Source: Sulfobacillus thermotolerans (GTDB lineage Bacteria; Bacillota; Sulfobacillia; Sulfobacillales; Sulfobacillaceae). From it: a stretch of 64,000 nt of DNA. Position 1 is the first letter of the stretch; every line of letters begins with the position of its first letter. Both the position numbers and the translations under genes were made by a program. Where the stretch lies: NCBI GenBank assembly GCA_002951815.1, contig CP019454.1, positions 2,666,001 to 2,730,000 of the forward strand, written 5' to 3'. Of the stretch, positions 63,507 through 64,000 are shown in pieces. A model generated the notes under the pieces. That model did not search any database, was not told the DNA's origin, and saw nothing but the letters and a program-made list of their open reading frames with translations.

Positions 63507-64000
63507 TCACCCCGCATCGGGATAATGCAATGCCACCTGCTGCCCGTCACTAGCAACGACAACATATGCCATATTAATGAACAACCCGGTTTCTACTACC
63601 CCCGGCAATGCCTTGAGGTATCCATGTACACTGGCGGGATCGGAAATTTCTCCAAAATCACAATCCAGAATATAATTGTGGTTGTCGGTTACAAACGGTT
63701 GATCCTCGTGCATACGCAATGTACTGCGACAACCCGCAGCCTCAACCCGTTTTTTGGTCAATTGCCAGGCAAATGGCACGACCTCTACAGGCAATGGAAA
63801 CTTTCCGAGATAGCGGACCAGCTTCGTGTCGTCCACAATGACAATAAAGCGGGACGCTGCCGATGCCACAAGCTTTTCCCGCAATAAAGCCCCGCCACCA
63901 CCTTTCGTTAAAGCAAAATCTCGAGACACCTCATCAGCCCCATCAATGGCCACATCCAGTTGCGCCACGCGAGAAAAATCGACAATGGGAATCTGGGCCG
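63507..64000 (-). CDS. rpiA: Ribose-5-phosphate isomerase A, 3' part
   Basis: The C-terminal ~164 residues of RpiA, which interconverts ribose-5-P and ribulose-5-P. The frame continues through the right window edge, so the N-terminus is missing. DVAIDGADEV (substrate site), LTKGGGGALLREKLVA (catalytic Glu), GKFPLPVEVVPFA, TDNHNYILD and GVVETGLFINMA are all classic. Confidence 0.95.
   Translation of the reverse strand, partial: AQIPIVDFSRVAQLDVAIDGADEVSRDFALTKGGGGALLREKLVASAASRFIVIVDDTKLVRYLGKFPLPVEVVPFAWQLTKKRVEAAGCRSTLRMHEDQPFVTDNHNYILDCDFGEISDPASVHGYLKALPGVVETGLFINMAYVVVASDGQQVALHYPDAG

Noticed and set aside
63234-63887. 217-codon plus-strand ORF at the right end
   Set aside because: It runs across the phosphatase 3' end and antisense to rpiA, whose motifs are unmistakable.

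Overview
The window looks like chromosome from a monoderm, acidophilic or sulfur-metabolising Firmicute of the Sulfobacillus type. This is inference from gene content: a Tad pilus cluster with no secretin gene in view, a LytR-CpsA-Psr protein, D-Ala-D-Ala carboxypeptidases, UDP-sulfoquinovose synthase, and a beta-propeller/cytochrome c cluster with a TsdA-like cytochrome. Strong AGGAGG-type ribosome sites and frequent GTG/TTG starts fit this. I see no rRNA, tRNA or CRISPR array.

Layout. 1-4.0 kb: 3' part of a phosphohexomutase, then a VirD4/TraG-like ATPase overlapping a Replic_Relax-like protein, then minC. 4.0-9.9 kb: Nudix, DUF2103-like protein, Fur, a split ThrE exporter, and a run consisting of GtrA flippase, dolichyl-phosphate-mannose-synthase-like GT2, PIG-V-like mannosyltransferase and a GNAT protein. 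9.9-12.0 kb: a PQQ-type beta-propeller whose reading frame continues, after a one-base slip, into a TsdA-like cytochrome c, followed by a second cytochrome c. 12.1-22.6 kb: Tad pilus genes (two CpaE, TadE, DUF192, TadC, TadB, CpaF, CpaB, a frameshifted Flp pilin, TadG) with a decayed, internally inverted tnpB fragment and a second PIG-V-like gene inside. 22.7-29.9 kb: small secreted protein, DUF59 plus Mrp (Fe-S assembly), cupin, methyltransferase, SQD1-type UDP-sulfoquinovose synthase, RNase J-like hydrolase, HAD phosphatase. 29.9-34.7 kb: CDF exporter with an MntR-like regulator, two convergent S11 carboxypeptidases, esterase, DUF420.

35.4-45.7 kb is a divergent 4-hydroxyphenylacetate catabolic cluster. 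hpaB, hpaD and an MFS importer are on the plus strand behind a GntR regulator. A DapA-like aldolase, an HpaG-like decarboxylase, hpaE, hpaC and a succinate-semialdehyde-type dehydrogenase are on the minus strand. Together they cover ring hydroxylation, ring cleavage and semialdehyde oxidation through to succinate. No isomerase (HpaF) or hydratase (HpaH) gene was recognised.

45.9-51.7 kb is a chemotaxis operon (MCP, degenerate HD-GYP, CheC, CheY, CheB, CheR) without CheA or CheW. 52-58 kb holds mixed small genes, glycerophosphodiesterase, LCP and YjbQ. 58.4-60.3 kb is an apparently intact IS607-type element (serine recombinase plus TnpB, with a likely omega RNA). The window closes with an MFS transporter, a pRiA4b ORF-3-like protein, a histidine phosphatase and partial rpiA.

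Two genes (Flp pilin and the propeller-cytochrome protein) are each restored by a one-base change in or next to a homopolymer run. They should be checked for sequencing error before any biological reading. All domain calls come from reading the sequence, with no database search.
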